Shown here: piece after piece, positions 1 to 11,730 of the stretch
Layout of the letters: each line of letters starts with the position of its first letter
How positions within the stretch are numbered: position 1 is the stretch's first letter
From: Lolium rigidum
Lineage: Eukaryota > Streptophyta > Magnoliopsida > Poales > Poaceae
Direction: 5' to 3'
Assembly (NCBI RefSeq): GCF_022539505.1
Contig: NC_061514.1
Coordinates: forward strand, 338,255,090-338,319,089
DNA length: 64,000 bases
The notes under the pieces: generated by a model
The model's database searches: none
What the model saw: the letters and a program-made list of their open reading frames with translations, nothing else
Told to the model about the DNA's origin: nothing
Position numbers and translations under genes: made by a program

Positions 1-443
1 AAGAATTTGCACATGGCTTTAAATCTCTAAAATTTTCAGGTTGATTACGCAGCAATGGAAAACTTATAACTGGATAAAGAAAATATGCGGCTATGGTAAT
101 ATCACTATGAATGCGAAACATTTGCCCTCATAACTTGTGAACATCATCGATGAAGAGATATTCAAATTCATCTGGGTCCATTTGATACATACATATATCT
201 CAGAAACACCCTTACCTCACATGCCCACCACAAAATCTAACTTAACTGAATAAATCATACTCTAGTAGCACTTTTAGTCGCTTTCATCTCCACCAAAACC
301 TCTGTTGGGCCAAGTGTTCCCTTTCAGCCTACAGAACTTCAGAACAACCAAAGAAGGGGAAGAGTGGCGGTGGCTAGACCAGACAGCTCCAGAGGGGGGG
401 AAAGGCAAATACAAAACTTCATCCCATAAAGGCATGTCATCTC
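1..443. other. 3' flank of PRMT3
   Basis: No gene is seen here. It probably holds the 3' UTR of the minus-strand PRMT3 gene, whose stop codon lies at 444-446. I cannot place a polyadenylation site with confidence. Confidence 0.5.
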
Positions 444-3400
444 TCACAGGTTGAAGATCTGAGCTGGCCAGCTGTGCTTCCGGCCATTTGAGCTGATCCC
501 TGTAGTTTCAATCGATATGTCTATGCTGCGGTGCTCAGAGGCCCTCACAATGCTTATGCGGGATCTGACCGTGACAGCTGGGCACTCAGCCGTGCCAACT
601 GATGCAGATGAATCAGCCACTGATTCATCATGTGTCATTGCGATGGGCTCTTCAAAGGTGAAGATTGTTTGCGACCAGTGAGTTGGCGTGGAGAGCGGAG
701 AGGTGGATAGGATGACGGGCTTGTCCTTGCAGAATCTGTCTGTGAAGCCCGTGTCAAACCATAAGACAATACCATAGCACCAGGTTACTCCTGGTACAGC
801 TGCATCACTTCCGCTCAGCCCTAGCTCCAAGCTTGAGGTGAAATCCATATCGCTTTCATTCATAGATGCCAGATCAAATGACTGCAAAGAGAATAAATAA
901 ATCAAGATGTGAGATTACAAATACCTGCATCAGTAGGGACATCTGAGCACAAAATATTTAACACTTTAGATCTTGAGTTTGCTAAGACTTACATGGAGTA
1001 CAGCAGTATCTGTCACAATATCTTGAGAAGGAAGTATATCAACAAGGGGAAATCGAGCTGAACTCCCTGTTACTTCTTTGCCAATACATGACATATCAAA
1101 GCCATACACATTTTCCCAAAATGGCAAGCTAGTTCCACCTCTCCCAAAACCAGCACCAAGCTTGAATCAGAAGAAACGGGTTACAAAATGCACAAAACAG
1201 AGAAAAATAATACAAGTAACCATTGCTATGAACTTACAATTGTTGCAGTATCTGGGAGAATAGCACCACCAGGTTTCAGGAAATGATCGCGGGCATATAT
1301 AACTGAACTGAGCATGGATTCATACAGTAGGCAATAACCCATCCACTCGCTCACTAACACATCAAAGCCATTCGGTGGAATTTTGATCTTGTGGTTTAGC
1401 TCTTCAGCCTTGGTATGCACCACACTTATCACATGAGGACTACGGTTTTGTTCAACTTTTGTATTTTCATCATATAATAGACCATTGATTTTGGCAACCT
1501 GCACATGTAATGTAACTGTGAAAGGACTCATGGCAAAAAGAGGCCAGTAGTTCGGTATTATGATTAACAAAATGCATACTTGGGTAGCCACAGAAGACAT
1601 CTTTGCACTCCCATCAACAGCAACAACCTTAGAAGCACCAGCCTTCGCTGCAAAGAGACTACAAGAAGAATCCATCAGCAACAGCCCAAGAGGCATTGAC
1701 CTACACACTAAAAGTATTGATCTTCTGACAAGCCTTGCACTTCAATTGATATGACAACTACACCACAATTATCCCCAGCCAAATATCACACTAAAAGAGG
1801 CAAGGTTAACCAGGCCAGGTTTGGGCCAAACTGCCAATGCTCAATCCGCCTAACACAGAACCAAGTCAGTGATCTCCCACGATATTGAGCACATTCGGCC
1901 TAGCCAAATGTTACATTACTTTATTCTTACTTAAGAATATGCCTATTATGTGTCCAAGTAGTGCTATAGTCTATTTTCCTATTATGTGTCCAAGATATGA
2001 CAACTACACAACAATTAACCCTAACCAAATATCACAATAAAAGAGGCACTGTTAACCAGGCCAGGTTTGTGCCAAACTGCCAATGCTCAACCGCCTAACA
2101 CAGAACCAAGTCAGTGATCTCCCACAATATTGAGCACATTGCGCCTAGGGCCAAATGCTACATTATTTTATTCTTAATTAAGAATATGCCTATTATGTGT
2201 CCAAGTAGTGCTATAGACTATTTGCTTGTGATGGAACGAAGACTGCCAGCATCAAGCGTCATGTTAAGACAGAGTAATCAAACTGTGTAAAAACATATAA
2301 CATCCTACATTACACACCTTAGAATTCCTGTACCACAGCCAACATCCAATACAGTCGCTCCATTTATGAGGCTCGGATTTTCCAAAAGGGCATCTCTATA
2401 AGCATCTGTTCTTACCTGGAAAGGCCGGCACAGTAACACAGTTATTAGATGGTCTTGTGGACCACATAAGCAACATGCATGAATTCAAAATCAAACCACA
2501 CATATGCTAAGAGTCGACTTACTTTGTCGCCAAGCATCTCCCTATGAATGCCAAACGAACTATAAGACCCAAAGTAGTTATCATCCACACTTTTAATTTC
2601 CTTGGCAGTCACACCAGCGCGTGTAATCTTCAGCTGCCTATCAGTCTGTTCCTCCAAAAGAGACCCATTCTTATCTCCACCAGTACTAACTGCTTTCTCA
2701 AATCTAGCACTGATGTCAGAACAATCGTCAATAACGGTGCTCAGACCGTTACCATGGGGCCCAGCTGACCTCCCATTGCCCGCCGAACACTCCCCTCTTT
2801 CCACTGGCATTCCACAATCCTCCTCTTCGTCGTCATCAAAGATGGACAAACTGTGCAGAAGCGAGTCGTCTTCCATGAAAGGTTTCAAGTACGAATCCTC
2901 CGCCCATGGAACCTTCCCCTCGAGTTGGGAAACCTCTGCTACATGCAAGTGGCTGCATAATTCGCTGTTCCCAGCGAAAGCTTGGCCGCAGCTCCAACAC
3001 TTGTTCTCCGCAACCTACAAATCAGTCATAAAGTTAATAAGTCACGGAGTTCAGTTAACAAGCACAAATGCACTCTAAATCAACCCTGAAAGTGAATCAG
3101 TGCCTAAGCAAGCTGTCATTTCCACTGTATTGAACCAATTAGCTTCTTCATAATATTCAAATTCGGTCGATTGCGGCCATGGAAGCAAGAGGGGGGCGCA
3201 CCTTGGACCGAACGAAATTGATGAGCTTGATGCACCCGTAGAAATCGAGCCCGAGCTCCCTCACGACCTTCTGGAAATCGAACCGGTGCTCGGAGCCGCA
3301 GTGCGCGAAGAGGGAGCCCTCCGAGTCGAACCGCGAGCTGCAGAACAGGCAGAGGAGGCCGCCGCCGCCGCCCTCGCCGTCCGACTCCCAGTCGTCCCAC

Positions 3401-3498
3401 CCCTCCTCGCCCTCCTCCTCCTCGTCGTCCTCGTAGTCTTCGCCGTCGTCGCGGAGCAGCTCTTGCTTGGGAGGGAGCTCGCGCGCGTGGGTCGCCAT
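444..3498 (-). CDS. PRMT3: Protein arginine N-methyltransferase 3 (7 exons, 610 aa)
   Basis: Type I arginine methyltransferase that uses S-adenosylmethionine; family members act in the cytosol and methylate ribosomal protein S2. Exons on the minus strand are 3498-3202, 3014-2523, 2415-2318, 1658-1580, 1498-1238, 1160-993 and 881-444. All junctions are GT-AG and all phases agree. The N-terminus has an acidic stretch (about residues 17-45) and a C2H2 zinc finger beginning LLCLFCSSRF, the PRMT3 hallmark. A second Cys pair (CWSCGQAF) follows the first intron. Motif I VLDVGCGTGILS (about 284-295) binds SAM. The double-E loop SEWMGYCLLYE (about 372-382) holds the two catalytic Glu, and THW is at 532-534. 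The ATG at 3498 is chosen because the first codons of the longer reading frame begin with TTG. Exon 1 is GC-rich as usual in grasses. The gene looks intact. It diverges from TMPK over 255 bp. Confidence 0.95.
1749..2221. repeat. Tandem duplication of about 240 bp in PRMT3 intron 3
   Basis: Two direct copies lie head to tail (about 1749-1994 and 1995-2221). Both contain the words ACCAGGCCAGGTTTG, AACACAGAACCAAGTCAGTG and GAATATGCCTATTATGTGTC. They differ by scattered substitutions and small indels, so the duplication is not very recent. It lies wholly in the intron between the VLDVGCGTGIL exon and the next exon and does not touch splice sites. Confidence 0.85.
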
Positions 3499-3753
3499 GG
3501 CCAATTGCTTGCTTGTTCGTGGACGAGCGGCAGCAGCAGGAGCAGCCGGGTTAAAACCCTAGACGAAGCTTAACCCCTGTACGAATGAAGCCAACGGGCC
3601 GGGCCGAAAGAATGCTTATTTCGGCCCGTTTGGCCCATGATATGACGACCACGCCCGACCTCCACCACCTAGCTAGCTGCCCTTCGTCTCTCTCCCCGTT
3701 GACAGCGCCGCCGCCACAGCCGCCACTCACCGGCGACCGACGTTCGCCTGTGC
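3499..3753. promoter_or_regulatory. Shared bidirectional promoter of PRMT3 and TMPK
   Basis: The two start codons are only 255 bp apart and point away from each other. The interval holds a telo-box-like AAAACCCTAG near 3553 on the PRMT3 side. It also holds site-II-like GGGCC/GGCCC words arranged as an inverted repeat (ACGGGCCGGGCCGAAA near 3594 and TTTCGGCCCGTTTGGCCCA near 3619). Telo-boxes plus site II elements (TGGGCC) are known in plants to drive growth- and translation-related genes. Transcription start sites cannot be seen from sequence. Confidence 0.65.
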
Positions 3754-5336
3754 ATGACCGCGCTGGTTCGGCTCGCCGGAAGAGCAGTTTCTTGGAGCAG
3801 GTAATCCGCCACCACCGCCGTTTTCCCCTCAACCACAGTCCCCGACTAACCGTGCGTTCGATCTTCCTCGCAGGGGCGCCACCACCGCGGCGCCGCGCGG
3901 CCTCAGCGTGTTCTCTCCGCGCAGGAGCGCGTTCCAGGGTGCGAGGATGGCGAACGCCGGCGGGGGCCGCGGCGCCCTCATAGTCCTGGAAGGGCTGGAC
4001 CGGAGCGGCAAGTCGTCGCAGTGCGCGCGGCTGCTGTCCTTCCTGCAAGGGAAAGGCTGCGCGACCGAAGGGTGGAGGTTCCCCGACCGGGACACCAGCG
4101 TCGGGAAGATGATCTCCGCCTACCTCGCCAACGAGTCGCAGCTCGACGACCGGACCATCCACTTGCTCTTCAGCGCCAACCGCTGGGAGAAGAGGTTCGT
4201 TGTTCCCTTCTGCAGAATCTGACTCTGTGCAATCCTGGTCGAAGAGAATGCTTGGTATTGCACTGCGTGATAGTATGTTCAGTGATTCCGATGGCCGTAG
4301 TAGTGTTCTGAATATGGTGTTGTTTGTTGGGTTTGTCATGTGCAGAAGTTTGATGGAGAGCAAGCTGCTTGGTGGAACTACACTGGTTGTCGACCGCTAC
4401 TCTTATTCCGGAGTGGCATTTTCAGCTGCTAAAGGAATTGACATTGAGTGGTGCAAGGTAAGCTACAGGCCTGTATAACAAGCTTTAGGAGCGTGCCTTC
4501 TTACTCGTGAAATTCTGACAAGTAATGCCTATTTTTTTCCCTATTGCAGGCCCCTGAAGTTGGACTGCTAGCTCCTGATCTTGTGATATATCTTGATGTA
4601 CAACCAGAGGTACTCCTTCGTCCTAATTCTGCCTATTGATTTAAAGCAACCGATTTATATGTTATTCATCGTCTGTAATGTTTATTTCATGCTCTTGTCC
4701 ATGTATCTTTTCAATTCTCACATACTGGGTGATAATGGCCACCCTAGGCCCATCGTCGTATCAAATAACCATACAGATAAAACTTAGTGATGGTGATGCA
4801 CCTAAGATGTTCCTCTATTGATTTCAGTGTCCTATAACACAAAAACAGTCTAATTCTATTGTCAGCTTAAGAAAGAAAACATGAAAAATCTGTAGTTCAG
4901 CCGAATAAGTTCCCCACCCAGTTCTGAAGTTGTTTAACGGTAAATGTGTATCTACTGTTTCAGAAAGCGGCTGAAAGAGGAGGCTATGGGGGTGAAAGAT
5001 ATGAAAGAGTCGAGTTCCAAAAGAGCGTTGCTCAGCATTACCATTCACTCCGTGATTCAACATGGAAGGTAACTTATTTCTGCAAAAGTATGCTGAATAG
5101 GGCCCTTGTGTCTGCTTTGCCTCCTTTGCTAGCAACTCCGAGTCCATGTTAGAGCAGTATACATTTCTACAAGTTCTTCAACCATTTCTTATGTGAATTT
5201 CACATTCCCTTTTTCCTTCATGAAGGTTGTTGATGGTTCCCTTCCCATGGAGACCGTGGAAGAACAGCTAAGAGAGCTAGCAATGAATTGCATTTCAGAA
5301 TGCCAGGAGAAGCAACTTACCAATTTGGCCTGGTAG
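3754..5336 (+). CDS. TMPK: Thymidylate (dTMP) kinase (6 exons, 251 aa)
   Basis: Phosphorylates dTMP to dTDP with ATP for dTTP synthesis. Exons are 3754-3800, 3874-4194, 4346-4457, 4550-4609, 4964-5068 and 5226-5336 (stop TAG). All introns are GT-AG and in phase. The P-loop [11 protein letters not shown] lies at about residues 55-65 and the DRY motif VDRYSYSG at about 138-145. [10 protein letters not shown] and the basic [11 protein letters not shown] lid-like segment follow. The tiny first exon adds 40 residues rich in Arg, Ala and Ser without acidic residues, which looks like a mitochondrial or plastid presequence. A second in-frame ATG at 3947 ([16 protein letters not shown]) would give a cytosolic or nuclear 211-aa form. 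Dual forms are known for the Arabidopsis enzyme (ZEUS1). The gene is intact and diverges from PRMT3. Confidence 0.95.
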
Positions 5337-5769
5337 AGCTGAGATGCCAAACCACATAGGCACATCACGACATCTCTCTTTAGTGTGTGATTGACTGTTA
5401 CTATGGATAGAGCTCTTAAGTGTGATGGATTGTTACTCTGGATGAGATTCAGCATCTAGCGGCATTTTCTTTGCCCATTTATGTATTCCAACACATGTGT
5501 GCAAATGTTCAATACATATATGAACCTATGCTTTCCGGTGCTTATAATGTTTTTGGCCAGCCATTTTCCGATGCATGTAATTTTGGTAATCTTGTTACCT
5601 TACAACTGGTGTTTTTTTCATTTCATATACAGACCTGAAAATAGGAGCTCTAGCCCAATTTCAGGCTCTGAATTTTTGACATGGCATATATAAAATGGCT
5701 GCAGACCTGAAAATATGCTGTATGAAATGGTGCAAAAAAAATTGGAATTTTGAGAACTTTTTTACACTA

Positions 5770-5924
5770 CTACCTCTGTCTCACGAAAAAAGTTGTCAGA
5801 GATTTATCTAAATTCGGATGTACCTGAACATTAAATAGCATTTAGATACATCTAAACTTTGACAAAGCTAAAACAAGTTTTATGGGACGGTGCCCGCGAA
5901 AAAAGTTTTATGGGACGGAGAAAG
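5770..5924. mobile_element. Stowaway (Tc1/Mariner) MITE
   Basis: A 155-bp element has degenerate Stowaway termini (CTACCTCTGTCTCAC on the left, GGGACGGAGAAAG on the right, complementary to the CTCCCTCCGTCYC consensus). TA dinucleotides flank both ends (5768-5769 and 5925-5926). The interior has the usual complementary arms around ATTTAGATACATCTAAA. The segment GTTTTATGGGACGG occurs twice near the right end, a small internal duplication. It lies in the 3' flank of TMPK, between TMPK and eIF6. Confidence 0.8.
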
Positions 5925-6205
5925 TACTATAAACTAAGAGCGTACTGGACAGTACACCTCAACTTAAAGGTGCTATGCAGCCAACGCTGCAGAAGCAATG
6001 CAGGTTTAGCTATCACAGGGGGAGAGCACGACTTTCAATACCGTAAGCTTTACCAATACACAGCATAAGTTTGTAATTCGAAATTCAGCAGACAAAGGTA
6101 CAGCAGAAGTAACAGCTCAGACAGGAAGGATTTTTGGCTACTGTCTGTCAAAGAGTACAGCTTAGACCTGATACTCAAGAACCACTAGGCTTGACAATTG
6201 ATATT

Positions 6206-8307
6206 TTAGACATAGCTGTCAATCAGCGACTTCCTCATGTCATCGACGATCGCCGTGGGCTGCCCCTCTCTCAACTTGAAGACACTCTCGATGACTGAGA
6301 GCTCAGTAGCCGTTGTGTCTGAGCCACAGAAGGCAGTCCAGTCATTCACAGTCATGCCAGCAGCAATCACCTCGCTACCTCGGTTTACGGTTCCAGCAAC
6401 AAGAGGGACTTGGAGCAGCGTGGACAGCTCATCAAGATCTTCAATGGATGTGTGAGGATGGACCTGTTCCACCAATGCATTGTACATTAGAAACTGAAAA
6501 ATAAAAAGGGTACAAATGATGAGATGAAATGGAGATGCAGTTGATGACATACCAATCCACCCCTGTTAGAGAATGCACAGTAGCTCCCAACAAGGATATT
6601 TCCAGCAATCGTCTGACGGAACACCTCAACCCCAAGGACATCAGCAATAAGCTCCTCAGTCGCCTGGACAGACAAATAAAGAGAAGTTTTAGTTTGGATG
6701 TAACCAAGGGAAGGCACAAGGTAAGAAAATATCAATATGACATACGTAGGAATACCTTGTCAAGGTCAGGGTGTGTAAGCGCAACATGGTCATTGCAGGA
6801 TATGCAGTTGCCAAGGGCAGACAGCCTTTCATCAATGCGCTGAACAACCACTTGATCAGGCAGGCAGTTCCTCAGATGCTGAAGCTCTAGAACAATTTCA
6901 ACCCCAGGGAAAACATAAGCATGACAAGTATCATAATATTACTTGCCTACGCAAATCATGCCTCCACAGAAACAAGAGATCTCTACGTAACTACAGATTT
7001 GCAGTATTAAAATCATCTTGGAAATGAGTGCTGGTAGAAAGCAATTCTTCCTAGTTCTGCATTTACAGTTTCAAACGGAAATGTGTTTGTTTTACAACCA
7101 TAGGAAATGTATGCAGCTAAACAATATAACAGCATGGGGGAGTATGCATGTGGAAAAAATATCTGGACAGGACACACATAGCTGTATTAACACACGTAGT
7201 AGTGCATTATGTCACTGTACCATGAGAGCAGATGTGAATGTACAACACAAAAGAGGCAACAGAATAGTGCAATGATTACAGCAAAGTGAGATACTAAAAT
7301 AAATTACCTTGATCAGTGGTAGTATGTGGCAAGAGAAGTCCATTCTTGTTTCCTGGGGCCATGAATATGGTAAGTACATTCCAGGGAACTGGAGGATAGC
7401 TCAATTTGACGAGTACAAGTTAAAATACTAACCAACGCACAGTCGACCAATTATTCTAGTGCCGCCGATAGAGGTCTTGACAACAGGGATGACATCTGCA
7501 AGCTCAGACTCAAATGTACTGCAAAAGTTCAAATCAATTAGAGTTAGTTATTGCTCTTGTTCCACCAAAATTCCAAGGCCCCCAAAAGCTAAAACCAAAG
7601 GAATTGGATCCCAACCTGTAGAAGTTCTCTGACCCTCCAATTGCAACCAGACAGTAGGCATTTGTCAGCTTGGAGAAAACCCCAACTTCACAGTTGTTCT
7701 CAAACTGAATACCTGCAAATGATACAAAACAGAAGTATAAGATAAGCATACAAAGAGTACAAGGAGCAGAGCTGCCGCAAAATGTACACCAGTTTCAACC
7801 ATAAAAGCGTCAACTTGTACTTTACAAGAAACAAATGAACTTCGTATTGTGAACAAACAATCTTATGCCCACTTATCGTGGTCATTAGGATATCTACTAA
7901 GAGGTGTACCACATGGTTGCACATCATAATTTCAGCGCACGGCAACACCACCTATATATGAGTCTGTGATGTGGCAGACTCACCTACAATCCCTCACTGA
8001 AGTGTGCATCGACAGCTGCTTTTCTCAAACACAAAACTATCCCAAATATTGATATAGAATTCTAAATCCTAAATCAGGAAGAGCAAACCATATCCATACA
8101 GTCAACTATCCTATCAACCTACACCATGATGCCTAAACAACAACCGTTCTCATCATCATCTAACCAACAGCGCAGCCATCGCAACCAATCAATTCATACA
8201 AACGCAAAACCACATAGATCAATAATCAAGGGCCATTTCCGAAGCCACCGAACTCGTGGAGGAAAGAACTCGCACTGGAAGACAGATGGGAACTTACGAG
8301 TCGCCAT
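6206..8307 (-). CDS. EIF6: Eukaryotic translation initiation factor 6 (7 exons, 245 aa)
   Basis: eIF6 binds the nascent 60S ribosomal subunit, is needed for its biogenesis in the nucleolus, and blocks premature joining to 40S. Exons on the minus strand are 8307-8298, 7712-7616, 7518-7433, 7352-7308, 6886-6756, 6663-6553 and 6463-6206. The phases agree and total 245 residues, the exact family length. Conserved stretches include [69 protein letters not shown] and [20 protein letters not shown]. The first coding exon is only 10 nt (ATGGCGACTC), giving MATRIQFENN after splicing, which is why no single reading frame shows the start. The stop is TAA at 6206-6208. The gene is intact and convergent with TMPK. 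Confidence 0.96.
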
Positions 8308-8690
8308 GGTCGATTCCTCTTCGCAGCAGCCGCTTCTCCACTGACAAGCACGGACCTGCAGATCAAAACGCACAGATGATTCAACGAGCCACCGGATAGG
8401 GAAGAGGAATGGTTGGTACAGGGGAAGGAACCAGGGCGGCGGACCGGGAGGGGATCGGGAGGCGGTGGCCGCGGCGGTGGGAGTTTAGGGTTTCGGCGTG
8501 CGACGTTCCGGAAGCAGGGGAAAGGGATGACAGCCGTGGCAGCGTAGTATATGAGCACCGCGCCGCTCGGGGAGAGCGGTTGATTGTGGACTGGACGGGT
8601 TGGGCCTATCGGGCTGAACGCCCTTTTAGGCCCATATTTGATGCCATGGCACTCCAGCTAGGGTTTTTGTACCCTTAGGAGAAAGTCGGT
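8308..8690 (-). promoter_or_regulatory. eIF6 5' UTR and promoter region
   Basis: Upstream of the eIF6 ATG on the minus strand lie a telo-box (plus strand TTTAGGGTTT near 8487, i.e. AAACCCTAAA in gene orientation) and site-II-like TTGGGCCTA (near 8599) and AGGCCCATA (near 8628). This matches the motif set of the PRMT3/TMPK promoter and of plant ribosome-related genes. The exact transcription start is not visible. Confidence 0.5.
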
Positions 8691-9006
8691 GGCTCCCCGA
8701 GGGGTGGAAGCGTCGGAGTGGATCCCGCCTCCACAGGGTAGGGAGGCGATCGGTTTAGGGTTTAGGATGCATAAGTGTCATTGCGAGTTTGGAGCAGGGG
8801 CGATGGGGGCCTATGCACACATTGTCCATGAAGTAAAGGAGTCGGCGAAGGATTTTGATGTTGTGACGTTTGTCCACGAGAGTAGAAGATCCACTAAAGA
8901 AGCACACATGTTAGCTAGGAGTTGTGTGCTCAACGAGCAAGGTCGCCACGTTTGGCTTGTGGCACCATCGGTTAGTGTTTGTATCCCTTTGAACATTGAA
9001 GTTTAA
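8691..9006 (+). pseudogene. LINE RNase H-like (RVT_3) C-terminal relic
   Basis: The reading frame ends with a segment typical of the RNase H-like domain at the end of grass LINE and LINE-derived proteins. It shows HEVKESAKDFDVVTFVHESR, then KEAHMLARSCVLNEQGRHVW and the terminal VCIPLNIEV before TAA. The upstream half of the domain, with the first Asp motif, is absent. The leading residues (from 8690) do not resemble the family. I read it as a broken transposon or duplicated gene tail and not a functional gene. Confidence 0.6.
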
Positions 9007-10659
9007 TAAAGTTGTGGACCCCTAAAAAACAGCTATCGTCCATATGTCCTCTCTTCATTTATTTACTTTCTTTTCTCTGAGAGAAAATAGGAGGTCCAGG
9101 CTGCAAAGAGAAGGAAAAAAAAAGAGGAGGCTTAGAAGGGAAGGAACCCGCTACTCCTTCCCCAAAAACGGACACTATATCGATTGAGATCGCGGACAAC
9201 ATGCAGTGGCAACAAACTCCAGTATGTCCCAATAAACCTCCCCAAAGAGCTAATGACGAGCTTCGACGGTAGGGTGGAGGTGGTGGTGGATGGTGGCTAG
9301 AGTAAAATGTGGCATGGAAGTTGGTGGAGGTTAAGGGTTTCAGGTCGAAGGAGGCCTCCCTATTCTCTCGCTATATCGAAATGAGTGGATGAGGGCCTCC
9401 CTACGATCGGGAGGGGTGAGTATGAAGAGGGTTCGAATTCCTCCAAGCCGATCTAACACCATTCGGCCTCGTAGTTTGCCACCTTTTGGTGGCGATGTTG
9501 AGCCACCTCACCCAAGTGACATGTTGTTCCTTCATGTTATCTCTTTCGCTCACCCCAACATGTCATGTTGGTGCCACCTCTTTATTATATCATGTTACTC
9601 GTTGCAACGATCCTTGTCTTTGATAGAATCAAAGAGATTGACACACCACCTAGTTGTCTAGCACACCACCTTCACATGTCCTAGGGAACCACCTAGGTTG
9701 AGGGAGCTCATATTTTCCAATAGCTGCCGTAGCCTCCAAACACTAACCTACCGCTGCAAATCGTGACCCTACCCCTAAATTTGAACTTACTATTGCAAGC
9801 ATAGAAGGTCACCTTCTGGAACTAGAAGACGGTGTGCTCCTACATATTGGGCACAATAACCAACTCAATTTGAATGTTCTAATCACCTGGGATGTTGCAA
9901 ACAAATGGCTATTTGCAAGCTCACAAAACCTAGAAAACTATTTTCTCAACCCCGAGTAAATGTTTTTTTTAAGCAATCCGACAAAGCTTCATTTTCAACC
10001 TTCACTAGCCTCTCAACTCACTTTCGCATCATATATGCTAAATGAAAAACCAAACAATGCGATTTCATACAAGAAAAAAGGCCACCAGATTATGAAAGAT
10101 GTAAAACACTAGGAGAGGGCGTCGCATGAAATAATCCTAAAACCCGGTTACGACATGTACAGTGAAAGATAAGATGGTCTTCTCTTACGAATCCAAATTT
10201 GTCTGGAAAAAGGAAAAAAATAAATATATGATACGTTATCTCCCGGTTCAGATTATGTGATATAAATGCTCATATCATGCATACAAAAATAAGAAATGTA
10301 TGATGAGCATACGACATCAAATACAGTGGAAAAATTATCTTATCGATTGAATAGATCTTATCTTCAGAATCGATTAGGGGCCGGCGATTAGGATTTAACT
10401 GATGTAGATAACCCAACTGAAATCTGTACAATTGGCCCGTGTCCGTGTCCAAATAATCTCGGCGACATTTTGTTCATTCCAGGTCGATCCTCCCAGCTTG
10501 TGGATAACTGAACACCAGGAAATGTGTACAATTTTTAGAACAGTGATGCAGGCGACTGGGATCATGCACAAGTACCAGTCTCTCTGATGAGGAGTCGTTT
10601 TCCCGATCTTTCACGATGCACCTTGATGATCCAAATGACTGATAGATCTTGAAATCCCT
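9007..10659. other. Intergenic, no gene recognised
   Basis: Only short reading frames occur, none with a recognisable domain or credible splice structure. A short purine-rich stretch is found near 9075-9140. No terminal repeats were recognised. Confidence 0.5.
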
Positions 10660-11107
10660 TGACAGATTCAAGGATACTCAAGCACATATGATTACTCTTG
10701 ACAACTCAAGAACTCTCACACCTTTATTGAATAACTAGACGAACGTCCGAGACGTCGTCATGGAACCAACCCCACAGGGATGGTGATAACTGGAACCCAA
10801 GGTTCTACATGATCTGAATCAAAACTAGACTAAACCTAACCCTAGCCGCCCCACCTCCTTATATGAGGGGGAGGGTGGCCGGCCAACCCCTATTGGGCTA
10901 GGGCGCCCCACTATGGGCCTAGCCCTAGTTGGGTTGGACAGGCCCAATCCCAACGGACACACTAATAACCCTAATTTGGCCCACCACATGACCTGGCTAC
11001 ATTATTATTTCCTATAACAAGACTATGATAAAATACTGGTACAACCTTAGACTTAATCATCATATCAATGGTTGCCCTAGTGTACCAGGCCTAGATATTC
11101 ATATCAT
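10660..11107 (-). mobile_element. LTR of a minus-strand gypsy-type element (boundaries approximate)
   Basis: Read on the minus strand, this holds LTR-like promoter features: a TATA-like CCTCATATAAGG (10855-10866) and, downstream, TCAATAAAGG (10722-10731) as a polyadenylation-like signal. At its right edge the minus strand reads GAAGAAGGGGAGGATGATAT, a polypurine tract followed by a TG start, which marks an internal-to-3'-LTR boundary near 11107. The left edge is uncertain. The lineage cannot be assigned. Confidence 0.45.
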
Positions 11108-11730
11108 CCTCCCCTTCTTCAAGAAGCATTGTCCCCAAAAGCGTGAGGGTCTGCTAGAAAAAGGGTAGCGTCAGATAATACATTGCCGAACTTCATCCTC
11201 AAGCCTCGCCAGTCTTCCACACCTCATCCTCCCTCTAGACTAGCTTGACTTGCCCTTGGCGCCATTTGGTCTTTGACGCTATGAACCTGATTGAAGACAC
11301 AAGTATCCTTCCAAATGCAACTGAAGTGCACCATACATACCACCCAAAACAAAACAGAACAAATTCTTGTCCGCCTTGGATCCAAATAAGTTGAAAACAC
11401 CTGAGTATGCACCCTTTTGAAACACCAACGTCTTCCTCCTTGAAGAGCAAACTTTCTTCCACTCCGTGATGAACAAACAACAGCAGCATAAGTGGTGCTG
11501 CTGGTCTGGACGCCGCATACTGCCGGATGCACGCCTGGAACGGTCGGCCTGGGGCCCGGTACGACCGGCCTGGACGTCGGTCCAACCGGCCTGGTGCCCG
11601 GTCTGACCGTCATGGGTGTCGATCCAACCGGCCTGGGACCCGGTCTGCCGGCATGTGGGCCGGGTGAACCTCCGATGCTCCTCTGGACCCGCCCCAGTTG
11701 GCACCGGTGCTGGACCCGGTTGGTGCCAAC
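11108..11730 (-). mobile_element. Internal remnant of the same gypsy-type element with GC-rich degenerate repeats
   Basis: The sequence follows the polypurine tract of the preceding LTR. At 11495-11730 it holds an imperfect array built on ACCGGCCTGG and CCCGGT words, spaced about 24 bp, which yields Gly/Pro/Thr-rich translations in every frame. No protease, polymerase or integrase domain is visible. It is cut on the right by the Athila LTR at 11731. Confidence 0.4.
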
